Below are positions 27,457 to 36,077 of a stretch of 64,000 nucleotides of DNA, piece by piece. The stretch comes from Planctomycetota bacterium (GTDB lineage Bacteria; Planctomycetota; UBA1135; GCA-002686595). Within the stretch, counting starts at the first letter, position 1, and each line of letters starts with the position of its first letter. The notes beneath the pieces are model-generated. The model saw only the letters and a program-made list of their open reading frames with translations. It did not search any database and had not been told where the DNA came from. The translations under genes were made by a program, and so were the position numbers. The stretch covers positions 124,001 to 188,000 of the forward strand of contig JACKHV010000005.1 in NCBI GenBank assembly GCA_020638835.1. The letters run 5' to 3'.

Positions 27457-29951
27457 GAATGGACGTCGATCCCGCGACGACGCACACCGAACGCCCGCGC
27501 TGGCGCCGCGTGCTGCTGTTGGTCCTCCCGCTGATGCTGGTCGGCCCGTCCCTGCTCCCGGGCAAGCGCTTCCTGCCCGTCGCGCCCGTCTGCTTCGAGC
27601 CGCTCGCCGCCGAACACCCGGACGCCGCGCGCGCCGCCTGGGAGGACGCGAACCACTGGACGGCCGACGCGCTGTTCCCAGCGCTCACGGACGAAGTCGC
27701 CGTGCGCGCGGCGGTCGAGTCCGGTCACTTGCCGCTGTGGACGCCGCTCGCCGGCCTCGGCGCGCCGCTCGCGGCGGGCAGCATCGCGGGTGTCTGGTAT
27801 CCGCCGCGCTGGTTGTGGACGTGGTTGCCGCCCGACCTCGCGACGGGCTGGCACGCGCTGCTCGCCGTGTTCCTCGCGGGACTCGGCATGCAGCTGTTCC
27901 TCGAGCGCCGTGGTGCGTCGACGACCGCCGCGCTGCTCGGCGCGCTCGCGCTGCAGGGCAGCGGCTTCGGCGTCGCGAACCTGCACCTCGCGATGAAGTA
28001 CGACGCGGCGCTCTGGCTGCCCTGGGCGCTGTGGGCGGTCGAAGGCCTCTTCGCCGGACGCCGCGGCGCGCCCTTCGCGCTCGCTTTCGCGATCGCGTGC
28101 TCCTTCCTCGCCGGCTTCGTGCCGATCGCGATCTTCGTCGCGCTGACGGCGGCCGCGTACCTGTTCCTGCGCAGCCTGTCGACGCACGCGTGGCGCGCCG
28201 GGCTGCTCGGCGCAGTCTGCCTGGTGCTGGGCGTCGGTCTCTCCGCGCTGCAGACGATCCCCACGCTCGAGGCCAGCGAGAACTCGCTGCGCCGCCCCAC
28301 CGGCGCCGAAGTGATCGCACAAGGCAGCGTGCCGAGCGCCGCATTGCTCACGCTCGTCGCGCCGAAGCTCTACGGCGTGCCCACCGAGAACCGCTTCGCG
28401 CCGGGACTCGGCACGGTCTGGGACTTCACGGAAGCGGACGACGCGGAGCTCGCGCAGCGGGCCGTGCTGCTCGAGTGGAACTTGGCAGCCGGCGTGCTGA
28501 TCGCGCTGCTCGCCGCGACGGGCCTCGCCGGCGGCGGTCGCCGCGCGATCTTCCCCGGACTGCTCGCACTCGCGGTGCTGACCTTCGTCTGCGGACAGGC
28601 ACCTGCGTCGTGGCTCTACGGCTTGCCCGGCTTCGACCTCGGCGCACCGACGCGCGCCGCGGCGATCCTGTGGGTGCTCTGGCCGTGGCTCGCAGCGCTC
28701 GGCGTCGACGCCCTGCGCGGCGGCGCGAAGGCGCCACGTCGCGCGCTGCTCGCAGGCGTCGCCGTGTGCGTCGCCTGCGGTGCGAACTGGTGGCTCGCCA
28801 CCGACGGTGAGGAGCTCGCCGAGCGGCTGTACACCGAGCTCCCCGCGCGCCTCGACGTCGAGCGCGACATGGTCGAGCTCTACCTTCCGCGCGAAGCCCT
28901 CGCCGACGACGCGGCCCGCGTGCGCGACCAAGGCTTCGAGCTGCTGCTGTTCGCCCTCGCGGGCGGCGCGGCCGCGTGGATGCTGCGCAAGCCGCGCGTC
29001 GCGTGGATCGCCGGCGCGTTGCTCTGTGCGGAAGCCGCATCGCTCGCGCACACCCACCTCGCGCCACTCGACCTCGGCGGCGTCGACTTCGTCCCTCCGT
29101 CGGAACGCATGGCCGCGCTGCAGCGCGTCACCGACGACGGACGCCTGCTGCGGTACGACTCGAGCGAGTCCGGGCTCGACGAAGTGCTGAACCTCGCGCG
29201 TCCCAACCTGCCGCAGCTCTACGACGCCGCCGACCTGTCGACGTACCAGGTCTTCACGCCGCGCTGGCAGGTCGAGCTGATGGCGCTCGTCGATCCGCGC
29301 AGCCCGTACCTGACCGGTGCGAGCCGCATCTCCGACGCGGAGCTGCTCGACCACCAGCTGCTCGACCGGTTGGGCGTGAACGCGGTGCTCTCGCAGCACG
29401 ACTTGGACCGACCCGAGCTCAAGCTCTACGACTCGGCGGAGGGTTGGAGGCTCTACCGCCGACACGGCAGCCTGCCGATCGCGCGCGTCGTGCCGACGCT
29501 CGAGTACTGCTCGAACGACTCCACGGCGCTCGAGCTGCTCGCGACGCACGCGCTCGATCCGAACGAGACGGCCACGGTGGTCCCGGACGGGCCCGGCGGC
29601 GCCGCGCCGGGAGAGGCGCCGGCGCTCGACCCGTTGCGGCATCGCAAGGGAACGCTGCAGTGGGCGCGGCCGAGCGCGGACCGCTTCGACGTGTCGATCC
29701 AGGGCTCGGGCGGCGGGTGGCTCGTGGTGCGCGAGGCGTGGTACCCCGGCTGGCGCGCCACGGTCAGCGGAGAGCCGGCGGAAGTGCTGCGCGTCGACCA
29801 CGCCTTCCGCGCCGTGCGCGTCCCCGGCGGAGACGTCGAGGTCGAGTTCGTCTACCGACCCGTCTCCTTCCGGCGCGGCCTGTGGATCAGCGCGCTCTCG
29901 CTGCTCGTCGCGCTCGCGAGCTGGCTGCGTCCGCGCCCAGGTGTTGCCTGA
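27453..29951 (+). CDS. YfhO-like polytopic membrane protein, 832 aa
   Basis: A large integral membrane protein with roughly a dozen hydrophobic segments between residues 15 and 545 and a C-terminal soluble domain. GGGWLVVREAWYPGWRATVSG, then RVDHAFRAVRVPGGDVEVEFVYRP is the hallmark C-terminus of YfhO family proteins. The first loop has the conserved DALFPALTDEVAVR and WTPLAGLGAPLAAGS. Family members modify lipoteichoic acid or other glycopolymers with sugars from undecaprenyl-phosphate carriers (GT-C fold). With the coupled SGNH gene a role in decorating an exported glycan is inferred. Confidence 0.8.
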   Translation: MRMDVDPATTHTERPRWRRVLLLVLPLMLVGPSLLPGKRFLPVAPVCFEPLAAEHPDAARAAWEDANHWTADALFPALTDEVAVRAAVESGHLPLWTPLAGLGAPLAAGSIAGVWYPPRWLWTWLPPDLATGWHALLAVFLAGLGMQLFLERRGASTTAALLGALALQGSGFGVANLHLAMKYDAALWLPWALWAVEGLFAGRRGAPFALAFAIACSFLAGFVPIAIFVALTAAAYLFLRSLSTHAWRAGLLGAVCLVLGVGLSALQTIPTLEASENSLRRPTGAEVIAQGSVPSAALLTLVAPKLYGVPTENRFAPGLGTVWDFTEADDAELAQRAVLLEWNLAAGVLIALLAATGLAGGGRRAIFPGLLALAVLTFVCGQAPASWLYGLPGFDLGAPTRAAAILWVLWPWLAALGVDALRGGAKAPRRALLAGVAVCVACGANWWLATDGEELAERLYTELPARLDVERDMVELYLPREALADDAARVRDQGFELLLFALAGGAAAWMLRKPRVAWIAGALLCAEAASLAHTHLAPLDLGGVDFVPPSERMAALQRVTDDGRLLRYDSSESGLDEVLNLARPNLPQLYDAADLSTYQVFTPRWQVELMALVDPRSPYLTGASRISDAELLDHQLLDRLGVNAVLSQHDLDRPELKLYDSAEGWRLYRRHGSLPIARVVPTLEYCSNDSTALELLATHALDPNETATVVPDGPGGAAPGEAPALDPLRHRKGTLQWARPSADRFDVSIQGSGGGWLVVREAWYPGWRATVSGEPAEVLRVDHAFRAVRVPGGDVEVEFVYRPVSFRRGLWISALSLLVALASWLRPRPGVA

Positions 29952-30739
29952 TGCACTTGCAGACGCTCAGCAGCGGCAGCGAGGGCAACGCGACGCTCGT
30001 GCGCGCCGGAGAACAGACGCTGCTCCTCGACGCCGGCCTCGGCATCCGCAAGCTCTCGGGGCGCTTCCAGGTCGCGGGCCTCGGGCTGAAGACGATCGAC
30101 CACGTGCTCGTCACGCACGGCCACCTCGACCACGCGCGCTCGGCGGGCTCCGTCGCGAAGCGGCAGTCCGCGGAACTGCACTGCGCCGAGCGGATCATGC
30201 TGCACAAGTCCGTGGCGCGCGCGCCCAGCAAGAACGTGCTGCGCATCGGCCGCGACGTGGAACTCGCGCACCCAGAACGGCGCGGCGCGCCCGTGCTGCT
30301 GCGCTCGGTGCTGCTCCCCCACGACTGCGACCCGACGGTCGCCTTCCGGCTCGAGCACGAGGACCGCGTCGCCGTCGTGTTGACGGACATGGGACACCCG
30401 CGCCGCGAGGTCGCCGACGCGCTGTCCGGCGCGCACGTGCTCGTGCTCGAGTTCAACCACGACGTCGAAGGCCTCGCGAACGGCCCGTACCCGCCGGTGC
30501 TGCAGAACCGCATCGGCGGCGACCGCGGTCACCTCTCGAACGAACAGGCCGCGCGGATGCTCGAGTGGCTCGCGGGACCGGAGCTGCACACGCTCGTGCT
30601 CGCGCACCTCTCCAAGAAGACGAACACCGCCGAACGCGCCGAGGAGACCGCGCGTCGCACGCTCGACCGCCTGGGCCTCGGCCACGTAGAGGTCCACGTC
30701 GCCTCGCAGGACGAAGTCGGTCCGAACCTCCGCGTCTGA
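29951..30739 (+). CDS. MBL-fold metallohydrolase (YycJ/WalJ-like), 262 aa
   Basis: Begins LQTLSSGSEGNATLVRAG, as in YycJ proteins. The metal motif is VLVTHGHLDHARSAGSVAK (HxHxDH), with further ligands in LLPHDCDPT, VLTDMGH and LEFNHD, and a C-terminal LAHLSKKTN. YycJ relatives are putative nucleases or ribonuclease-Z-like hydrolases in the cytoplasm. Start overlaps the YfhO-like stop by one base (TGATG). Substrate not shown by sequence. Confidence 0.85.
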   Translation: MHLQTLSSGSEGNATLVRAGEQTLLLDAGLGIRKLSGRFQVAGLGLKTIDHVLVTHGHLDHARSAGSVAKRQSAELHCAERIMLHKSVARAPSKNVLRIGRDVELAHPERRGAPVLLRSVLLPHDCDPTVAFRLEHEDRVAVVLTDMGHPRREVADALSGAHVLVLEFNHDVEGLANGPYPPVLQNRIGGDRGHLSNEQAARMLEWLAGPELHTLVLAHLSKKTNTAERAEETARRTLDRLGLGHVEVHVASQDEVGPNLRV

Positions 30740-30748
30740 TCCCCCACC

Positions 30749-31480
30749 ATGAACGAGATCCAGCGAGTCATGTCGAAGCACTGCACGATCCGCGCCTTCC
30801 GCGCCGACCCCGTGCCCACCGAGACGATCGAGAAGTGCGTGCGCGCCGCGCGCCAGGCGGCCAGCTCGAGCAACGTGCAGGCATACTGCCTCGTGCAGGT
30901 CACCGACGGCCACGAACGTGCGCGGCTGCGCGAGCTGACAGGCGACCAGCAGCAGGTCGAGGAAGCCGGTGCCTTCTTCGCCGTCTGCGCCGAAGAACAC
31001 CGGCACGCTCTGATCGCGGAGGCCGAAGGGAAGCAGACGGGCCGCAACTTCGAGAGCTTCCTCGTCGCCGTGATCGACGCGACGCTGTTCGCGCAGAACC
31101 TCGTGCTCGCCTTCGAGTCCGAGGGCTACGGGACGTGCTACATCGGCGGCCTGCGCAACGACCTCGAGGCGGTCGACCGGCTGCTCGAGCTGCCGGAGGG
31201 TGTCTACCCGCTCTTCGGGCTGTGCGTCGGCATCCCTGACGAGACGCCGGCGAAGCGTCCACGGCTCGATCCGCGAGCGCTGTGGTTCGAGGGCCGTTAC
31301 CCCACGGACGACGAGATGCGCGACTGGATCGCGGAGCACGACGATCGCGCCGCGCGCTACTACGCCGAACGCGGCAACCCCGGACGCACCTGGACGGGCG
31401 GCCTGCTGCGCAAGATCACGACGCGCCTGCGCGAGTCGGTGCCGGCCTTCTACGCGTCGAAGGGCGCACGCCTGCAGTGA
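30749..31480 (+). CDS. NfsA-type nitroreductase / flavin reductase, 243 aa
   Basis: The N-terminal CTIRAFRADPVPTETIEKCV, then RQAASSSNVQAYCLVQV is the FMN-binding pattern of NfsA/Frp oxidoreductases. AQNLVLAFESEGYGTCYIGGLRN and PLFGLCVGIPDETPAKRPRLDPRALW are the usual blocks. It should reduce quinones or nitro compounds with NAD(P)H in the cytoplasm as a homodimer. It ends ...ARLQ with its last codons in palindrome P2. Ten bp after the MBL gene; likely the last gene of the run starting at 26317. Confidence 0.85.
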   Translation: MNEIQRVMSKHCTIRAFRADPVPTETIEKCVRAARQAASSSNVQAYCLVQVTDGHERARLRELTGDQQQVEEAGAFFAVCAEEHRHALIAEAEGKQTGRNFESFLVAVIDATLFAQNLVLAFESEGYGTCYIGGLRNDLEAVDRLLELPEGVYPLFGLCVGIPDETPAKRPRLDPRALWFEGRYPTDDEMRDWIAEHDDRAARYYAERGNPGRTWTGGLLRKITTRLRESVPAFYASKGARLQ

Positions 31481-31590
31481 AGTACGGTACCGCGTTCGAT
31501 TTTCCACAATAAGGCGCGGATCCGGCCCGCAGGCCGGATCCGCGCCTTATTGTGGAAAATCGAACGCGGTACCGTACTTCACTGCAGGCG
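31469..31590. repeat. Giant perfect palindrome P2 between nitroreductase and ABM-like genes
   Basis: 122 bp with two 59-bp arms identical as reverse complements (31469-31527 and 31532-31590) and a 4-base centre (CGCA). It includes the last codons CTG CAG TGA of both flanking genes, so both proteins end in Leu-Gln and the two stops are mirror images. The outer part (GAAGTACGGTACCGCGTTCG, then ATTTTCCACAATAAG) is shared with P3; the inner GC-rich stem (GGCGCGGATCCGGCC) is different. GTACGGTACC/GGTACCGTAC at 31482-31491 and 31568-31577 is the common word. Confidence 0.97.
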
Positions 31591-31914
31591 CTTCGCGTGC
31601 GGGAAGTGGAAGGGGTGGCCGTTCGGTCCGCGCCCTTCGCACAGCTCGGCGATCTTGTTCCACAGCGGGCCGATGATCGGGTGTGTGTGCGCGATGCGCG
31701 GCGCGTCGGCGGACGCCCAGTCGAAGATCTCGACGTAGAGCGAGGTGCCCGCCTCTTCCGTGATGCGGTAGATCTGCGTCGGCACGGCCTTGTTGATCAA
31801 GCCCGACTCCTCGAGCCCCGCGCGGTGTTCGCGCAGGACGGCGTCGAACTCCGCTTCCTTGCCGCGCTGGACGTAGTAGTGCGCGAGGACCGTCGTGTCG
31901 TTCGAGTGGTGCAT
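31579..31914 (-). CDS. Antibiotic-biosynthesis-monooxygenase-like (dimeric alpha-beta barrel) protein, 111 aa
   Basis: Small ferredoxin-like domain: TTVLAHYYVQRGKEAEFDAVLREHRAGLEESGL followed by RITEEAGTSLYVEIFDWASADAP and HTHPIIGPLWNKIAELCEG fits the ABM/dimeric alpha-beta barrel pattern (heme-degrading, quinol oxidase or simply ligand-binding proteins). No catalytic residue can be assigned. It ends ...AKRLQ, the last codons lying in palindrome P2. It is 14 bp downstream of... none; its start at 31914 is 13 bp from the stop of the upstream GT2 gene at 31928, same strand, so it may be the last gene of that glycosyltransferase run. Confidence 0.65.
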   Translation of the reverse strand: MHHSNDTTVLAHYYVQRGKEAEFDAVLREHRAGLEESGLINKAVPTQIYRITEEAGTSLYVEIFDWASADAPRIAHTHPIIGPLWNKIAELCEGRGPNGHPFHFPHAKRLQ

Positions 31915-31927
31915 GAAGTGTCTCTCC

Positions 31928-33277
31928 CTACTTGTGTGGTTCGTGGCCGCGGTCCGTACAGCCTTCGAACAGCTCGTCGAGCCTGAAGAAGGCCGTCATG
32001 CCTTCGTGGAGGTCCATGTAGCCCTGCTCGCCCTCGATGCACCAGTGCGGCTTCAAGAACAGGCGCAGGATTTCGGAGTCGGGCGTCTTGCGCGTCGACT
32101 GGACCGCCTCGCGCTTCGCCATCCAGTGCTTCCAGCGACCGAGCAGGTCGTTGATCCCGATCAAGTCGGCGGCCGCGACGCGCTTGAGCGGGATCGTGTC
32201 GCCGCCCTTGCCGGCGCGCGCTTTCTCGAAGAAGCGCCGCACGGTGCTCATCGCCGCGGGGTTCGCCTTCTCGATGCGGAAGGGCGTGTCGTCCTCGAGC
32301 CCGCTGACCATCAGCATGCGCCGCGTCGCGAGTCCGAGGATCGCGGGCAGGATGCGGCGCAGGTTGTCGTCGTCGTAGTTCTTGACGCAGGCGTACAGCG
32401 GGTTGCGCACCTGCAGCAGGCGGATCATCTCGATCGGCAGGCGGCGGCTGGTGCTCGAGTGGTGGTGGTACGCGATCGACTCGGGCACGTAGGCGATCGA
32501 GTGCCCCGCGACCCAAGTGCGCCAGCCGAGGTCGACGTCCTCGTAGTAGGCGAAGAATTCCTCGTCGAAGCCCCCCACCTCGCGGAAGGCCCGCGCGTCC
32601 ATCGCCATCGCGCCGCCGCAGGCGAACAGCGTCAAGCGCGGCCAGGCGAAGTCGTCGGTGATCTCCTCGAGGTAACCGCGCTGGATGCCGATACCGTGGA
32701 AGTTCATGCCTCCGCCGGCGCTGTTCATCAGCTTGCCGTCCCACGACAGCATCTTCGAAGTGGTCGCCGCGTGCTCGCCGCGCGCGATCGGTTCGACGAG
32801 CGTGCGCAGCCATTCCTTCTCGACGCGCATGTCGTTGTTCAGGAAGACGACGACGTCGGGCTCGTCGGCGAGCTCGACGCCCTGGTTGCAGCCGGGCGCG
32901 AAGCCGACGTTGCGCTCGTTGACGAAGAGCTTGACCCAGGCGTGGTCGCGTCGCATCTCCTCGACCGAACCGTCGGTCGACGCGTTGTCGACCAGGATCA
33001 CTTCGACCTTGTCGCGCGGGTAGTCGAGCGCCGCGAGCGTCTCGAAGCACGGCTTCAGGTGGTGGCGGCCGTTCAGGTTGAGGATCACGATCGCGCAGCG
33101 CGGCAGGTCCGCGTCCGCGACGCGTTCCCCGAAGGTCACGCGCAGCCCGAGCGGGTCGCGCGGGTCCTTCGACGCGGTCTTGGGCACCGAGCTCTTCGAG
33201 TTCGACTTTGCAGCTTGCGCCTTCGGCTTCGCGGCAGCCTTGGACGACTTCCCGCCGCGCTTGCGCTTGGATCTCAC
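31928..33277 (-). CDS. Glycosyltransferase family 2 with Lys-rich N-terminal tail, 449 aa
   Basis: GT-A domain: CAIVILNLNGRHHLKPCFETL, VDNASTDGSVEEM, NVGFAPGCNQGVEL, VVFLNNDMRVEKEWL (DxD equivalent), FACGGAMAMDARAFREVGGFDEEFFAYYEDVDLGWR. These are the motifs of WcaA/rhamnosyl-type GT2. The first about 45 residues are low-complexity and basic (RSKRKRGGKSSKAAAKPKAQ), an unusual tail. Start is GTG at 33277 overlapping the stop of the bifunctional glycosyltransferase (GTGA). Probably acts at the cytoplasmic face of the membrane on a surface glycan. Confidence 0.83.
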   Translation of the reverse strand: MRSKRKRGGKSSKAAAKPKAQAAKSNSKSSVPKTASKDPRDPLGLRVTFGERVADADLPRCAIVILNLNGRHHLKPCFETLAALDYPRDKVEVILVDNASTDGSVEEMRRDHAWVKLFVNERNVGFAPGCNQGVELADEPDVVVFLNNDMRVEKEWLRTLVEPIARGEHAATTSKMLSWDGKLMNSAGGGMNFHGIGIQRGYLEEITDDFAWPRLTLFACGGAMAMDARAFREVGGFDEEFFAYYEDVDLGWRTWVAGHSIAYVPESIAYHHHSSTSRRLPIEMIRLLQVRNPLYACVKNYDDDNLRRILPAILGLATRRMLMVSGLEDDTPFRIEKANPAAMSTVRRFFEKARAGKGGDTIPLKRVAAADLIGINDLLGRWKHWMAKREAVQSTRKTPDSEILRLFLKPHWCIEGEQGYMDLHEGMTAFFRLDELFEGCTDRGHEPHK

Positions 33278-36009
33278 GCAGTCACCTCGTCGACGCGGAC
33301 GTGTTGGATGCGCAGGAAGGCCTCGGGGCCGCCTGCCTCGAGCGCGGTCTCGACGCGCAGGCGCAGGGCTTCCTCCGCGACGTCCGTCGTGATCACATAG
33401 CGCTTCAAGCAGTCGTCGCCCTGCGGGCGGAACAGCTCGAGCCGCCCTACCTCCGCTCCGTCGACCAGCACGCGCCCGCCCATCTCGACGCCCGGTTCCG
33501 CGCCGAGCGCGAGCACGCCGAGCTCGATGCGGCGCTTCCCGCCGCCCGCACCGGAGATGTCGTACTCGACCGCAGCGCCTCCGGGTCGCAGCAACAGCAT
33601 GTCCGCGCCTTGCGGTTCCACCGGACCGTGGCGCTCGACGGCGTGGATGCCGGCGTAGTCGCAGAAACGGCGCGGCCCGCGCGGCGCCGTGTCGCGGTTG
33701 ATGCAGCAGAGCGCGCGGTAGCGGAACTCCGTCTCCTCGCCGTTCTGTTCGATGGTCTTGATCGGCATGAAGTCGCGGCTGAGCTCGGCGGCGAGCCCCG
33801 GTTCGCGCACGAAGCGCAGCATCTTGGCAGCGAGGTCGACCGGATCGCCGACCTCGAACAGCAGGCCGTCGACGCCGTCGCGCACGAACTCCGCCATGCC
33901 TCCGAGGTTCGAGGCGAGGACGGGCGTCTCCGTCAAGTACGCCTCGTGGATCGTGATCGGCGAGTTCTCGTACCAGATGCTCGGCACGACGAGCACGTCG
34001 ATCTCGGCGTAGACATCGCTGAGGCGCGCGTTGTCGAAGCGGCCCTTGAACACGACGGGCGCGCCTTCGGCGAGTCGTTCGAGTTCCGCGTGGTGCGGAT
34101 CGCTCGACGGGTCGAAGCCGCCGTAGACGTTCAGCACGACGCGCTCGCCGGCGAGCTCGCGCATGGCGCGGATCATCGTCTCGCCGCCCTTGTACCAGAC
34201 GAGCGATCCGACGAAGCCGAAGCGCACGCGGCCTTCGGGATCGGGGCGCTTCTCGAGCGCCTGCACGTGGTCGGTGCGCATCCCGTTGTCGGAGAACAGG
34301 AAGCTGCGCGGCTCGAAGCCCGCGGTGTCGACGAGCTTCTGGCGCAAGAAGCGCGACGGGCTGATGCGCAGATCGGCGGCCGCGTACGCGCCGACGACGT
34401 AGTTCTGGCGGTCGAGCATGTCGTCGAAGCCCTCCCAGCGTCCGGCGTCTGCGCCGGTCAGTTCCACGCCCTTGCGCAAGCCCTTCGACAGCGCGGCGAT
34501 CAGCGGCCGCGCGGCGCGGTCGAGCCGCTTCATGCGAGGAATCAGCCCCATTCCGCGCTCCTTCACGCACAGGTAGCAGCCGCTGCCCATGTTCTCGGGG
34601 CAGATCTCGCCGTCGGGGCGGATCAGCTGCACGCGTGCGCAGATCGCCCAGTAGTCGTGGCAGGTGATGACCGTCGCGAGTCCCGCGCGCTTGGCGACCT
34701 GCACGAGCCCCGCCGAGGTGTGGATCAGGTGCTGGAAGTGCACCAGGTCCGGCGCCTCGCGCGCGAGGATCGTGCGGAAAGCGGCCTCGGCCTTGGGTTG
34801 CGCGTAGCTCTCGCGCAGGTTCGCGTGCGCGAGCCGGTGCGTCATGCGCAGCACGCGCAAGCCCTGGAACTCGGTGTCCTCGACGTGGAAGTCCGGCAGG
34901 TCGCGGTCGTCGGCGGGGACGCGGGCGAGAACGGTGACGCGGTGACCGCGCCGCGCCATCTCCTTCGCGAGGTTGTAGGTGTAGATCTCGGTACCGGCCC
35001 AGGTGTCGGGCGGGAAGCCGTGCACGACGTAGAGTACGGAGAGCTTCGTGCCTTCGCGAATCGTGGTCGTCGGCTTGCGGCGCTTCTCGTGGCCGCCTTC
35101 CCAGAGCCCGAGGAAGGTCGCTTCGCGCTGCGCGCGCACGCGCTTCAGCTCGCGCTCGACGTCCGCCTTCGTGAGTCCGGCGGCCTCGAGCGCCGCGCGG
35201 TCGCGTTCCAGCTGGCGTCCGGTCAGCACCAGAGCGTCCGAGCGCGAACCGACGCACACGCGGTCCAGCCACTCGGCGTTGAACGCGCCGTCGATCTTGC
35301 CGCGCGCGAAGCACTCCTCGGCGTCGTAGTCGTGGCTGTGCTCGACGACCGCTTCGTCGTCGTAGACGACCGTGAAGCCGGCTTCCAGGAGCGCGCGCGC
35401 CATCAGCACGTCTTCACCGAAATTCGTGCGCGGGAAGGGATGCCGTTCCCACAGCTCGCGCCGGATCGCCGACGCGACGTCGTTGAAGTTGTAGAAGACG
35501 CGCCGTTCGTGCGCGTTCATCGCGGCGTAGGTCGCCGCATCGGGCAGGCGCGTCTCACGGCGGCCTGCGGTGTAGCCGGGGTCTTCCTCGCTGAACACCC
35601 TGGTGAGCAGGTCGGCGTCCGGGCGCGGCAGGTTGCGGCAGTAGGCCGCCCCCACGGCGTCGTCGTCGAAGTTCCGGACCAGCTTCGCGAGCCAGTCGGT
35701 TCCGACGGGGATCGCGTCCTGCGTCAGGAAGACGAGCAAGTCACCGCGCGAGCGCGCCGCGAGCAGGTTGCGCGTGTCGCCGTGGTCGAACTCGACCTGG
35801 TGGATGCGCTCGCGCTCGAAGGGCACGGGGAAGCTCGCCGCGCGTTCGCCGAGGAACTCCCAGGTTCCATCCGTCGACCCCGAGTCGATCACGCGGAAGT
35901 CCCAAGGGATGTCGAGGCGTTGACTCGCCAGCGCGTTCAACACGCGGTCGAGGAACTCCATCCCTTGCCACGTGGGCATGAGGACGGAGACGGATCGGAT
36001 GGGACGCAT
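33274..36009 (-). CDS. Bifunctional glycosyltransferase: GT2 fused to GT4, plus C-terminal beta domain, 911 aa
   Basis: Residues 1-260: GT2 (SVSVLMPTWQGMEFL, VIDSGSTDGTW, GDTRNLLAARSRGDLLVFLTQDAIP, FNDVASAIRRELWERHPFPRTNFGEDV). About 275-320: charged helical linker. About 325-760: GT-B/GT4 (VVHGFPPDTWAGTEIYTYNLAKEMARRGHRVTVLAR, FGFVGSLVWYKGGETMIRA, DVLVVPSIWYENSPITIHEAYLTETPVLASNLGGMAEFV, the E-x7-E motif). About 790-911: a beta-rich tail (RRFCDYAGIHAV, GAAVEYDISGAGGGKRRIEL) possibly carbohydrate-binding. GT4 also has four Cys (CYLC, CPENMGSGC). Likely adds two sugars in sequence to a surface glycan. Confidence 0.85.
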   Translation of the reverse strand: MRPIRSVSVLMPTWQGMEFLDRVLNALASQRLDIPWDFRVIDSGSTDGTWEFLGERAASFPVPFERERIHQVEFDHGDTRNLLAARSRGDLLVFLTQDAIPVGTDWLAKLVRNFDDDAVGAAYCRNLPRPDADLLTRVFSEEDPGYTAGRRETRLPDAATYAAMNAHERRVFYNFNDVASAIRRELWERHPFPRTNFGEDVLMARALLEAGFTVVYDDEAVVEHSHDYDAEECFARGKIDGAFNAEWLDRVCVGSRSDALVLTGRQLERDRAALEAAGLTKADVERELKRVRAQREATFLGLWEGGHEKRRKPTTTIREGTKLSVLYVVHGFPPDTWAGTEIYTYNLAKEMARRGHRVTVLARVPADDRDLPDFHVEDTEFQGLRVLRMTHRLAHANLRESYAQPKAEAAFRTILAREAPDLVHFQHLIHTSAGLVQVAKRAGLATVITCHDYWAICARVQLIRPDGEICPENMGSGCYLCVKERGMGLIPRMKRLDRAARPLIAALSKGLRKGVELTGADAGRWEGFDDMLDRQNYVVGAYAAADLRISPSRFLRQKLVDTAGFEPRSFLFSDNGMRTDHVQALEKRPDPEGRVRFGFVGSLVWYKGGETMIRAMRELAGERVVLNVYGGFDPSSDPHHAELERLAEGAPVVFKGRFDNARLSDVYAEIDVLVVPSIWYENSPITIHEAYLTETPVLASNLGGMAEFVRDGVDGLLFEVGDPVDLAAKMLRFVREPGLAAELSRDFMPIKTIEQNGEETEFRYRALCCINRDTAPRGPRRFCDYAGIHAVERHGPVEPQGADMLLLRPGGAAVEYDISGAGGGKRRIELGVLALGAEPGVEMGGRVLVDGAEVGRLELFRPQGDDCLKRYVITTDVAEEALRLRVETALEAGGPEAFLRIQHVRVDEVTA

Positions 36010-36077
36010 GGATCGGGGTCGGAGGGGGCGACGGAGGGCAGAGTGTAGCGACGGGAGGGCGCCGGTTCAGCCCGCGA

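Noticed and set aside
31469..31590. P2 as an assembly fold-back artefact
   Set aside because: The two sides continue into different, complete genes, which a simple fold-back would not give. Read-level checking is still advisable.
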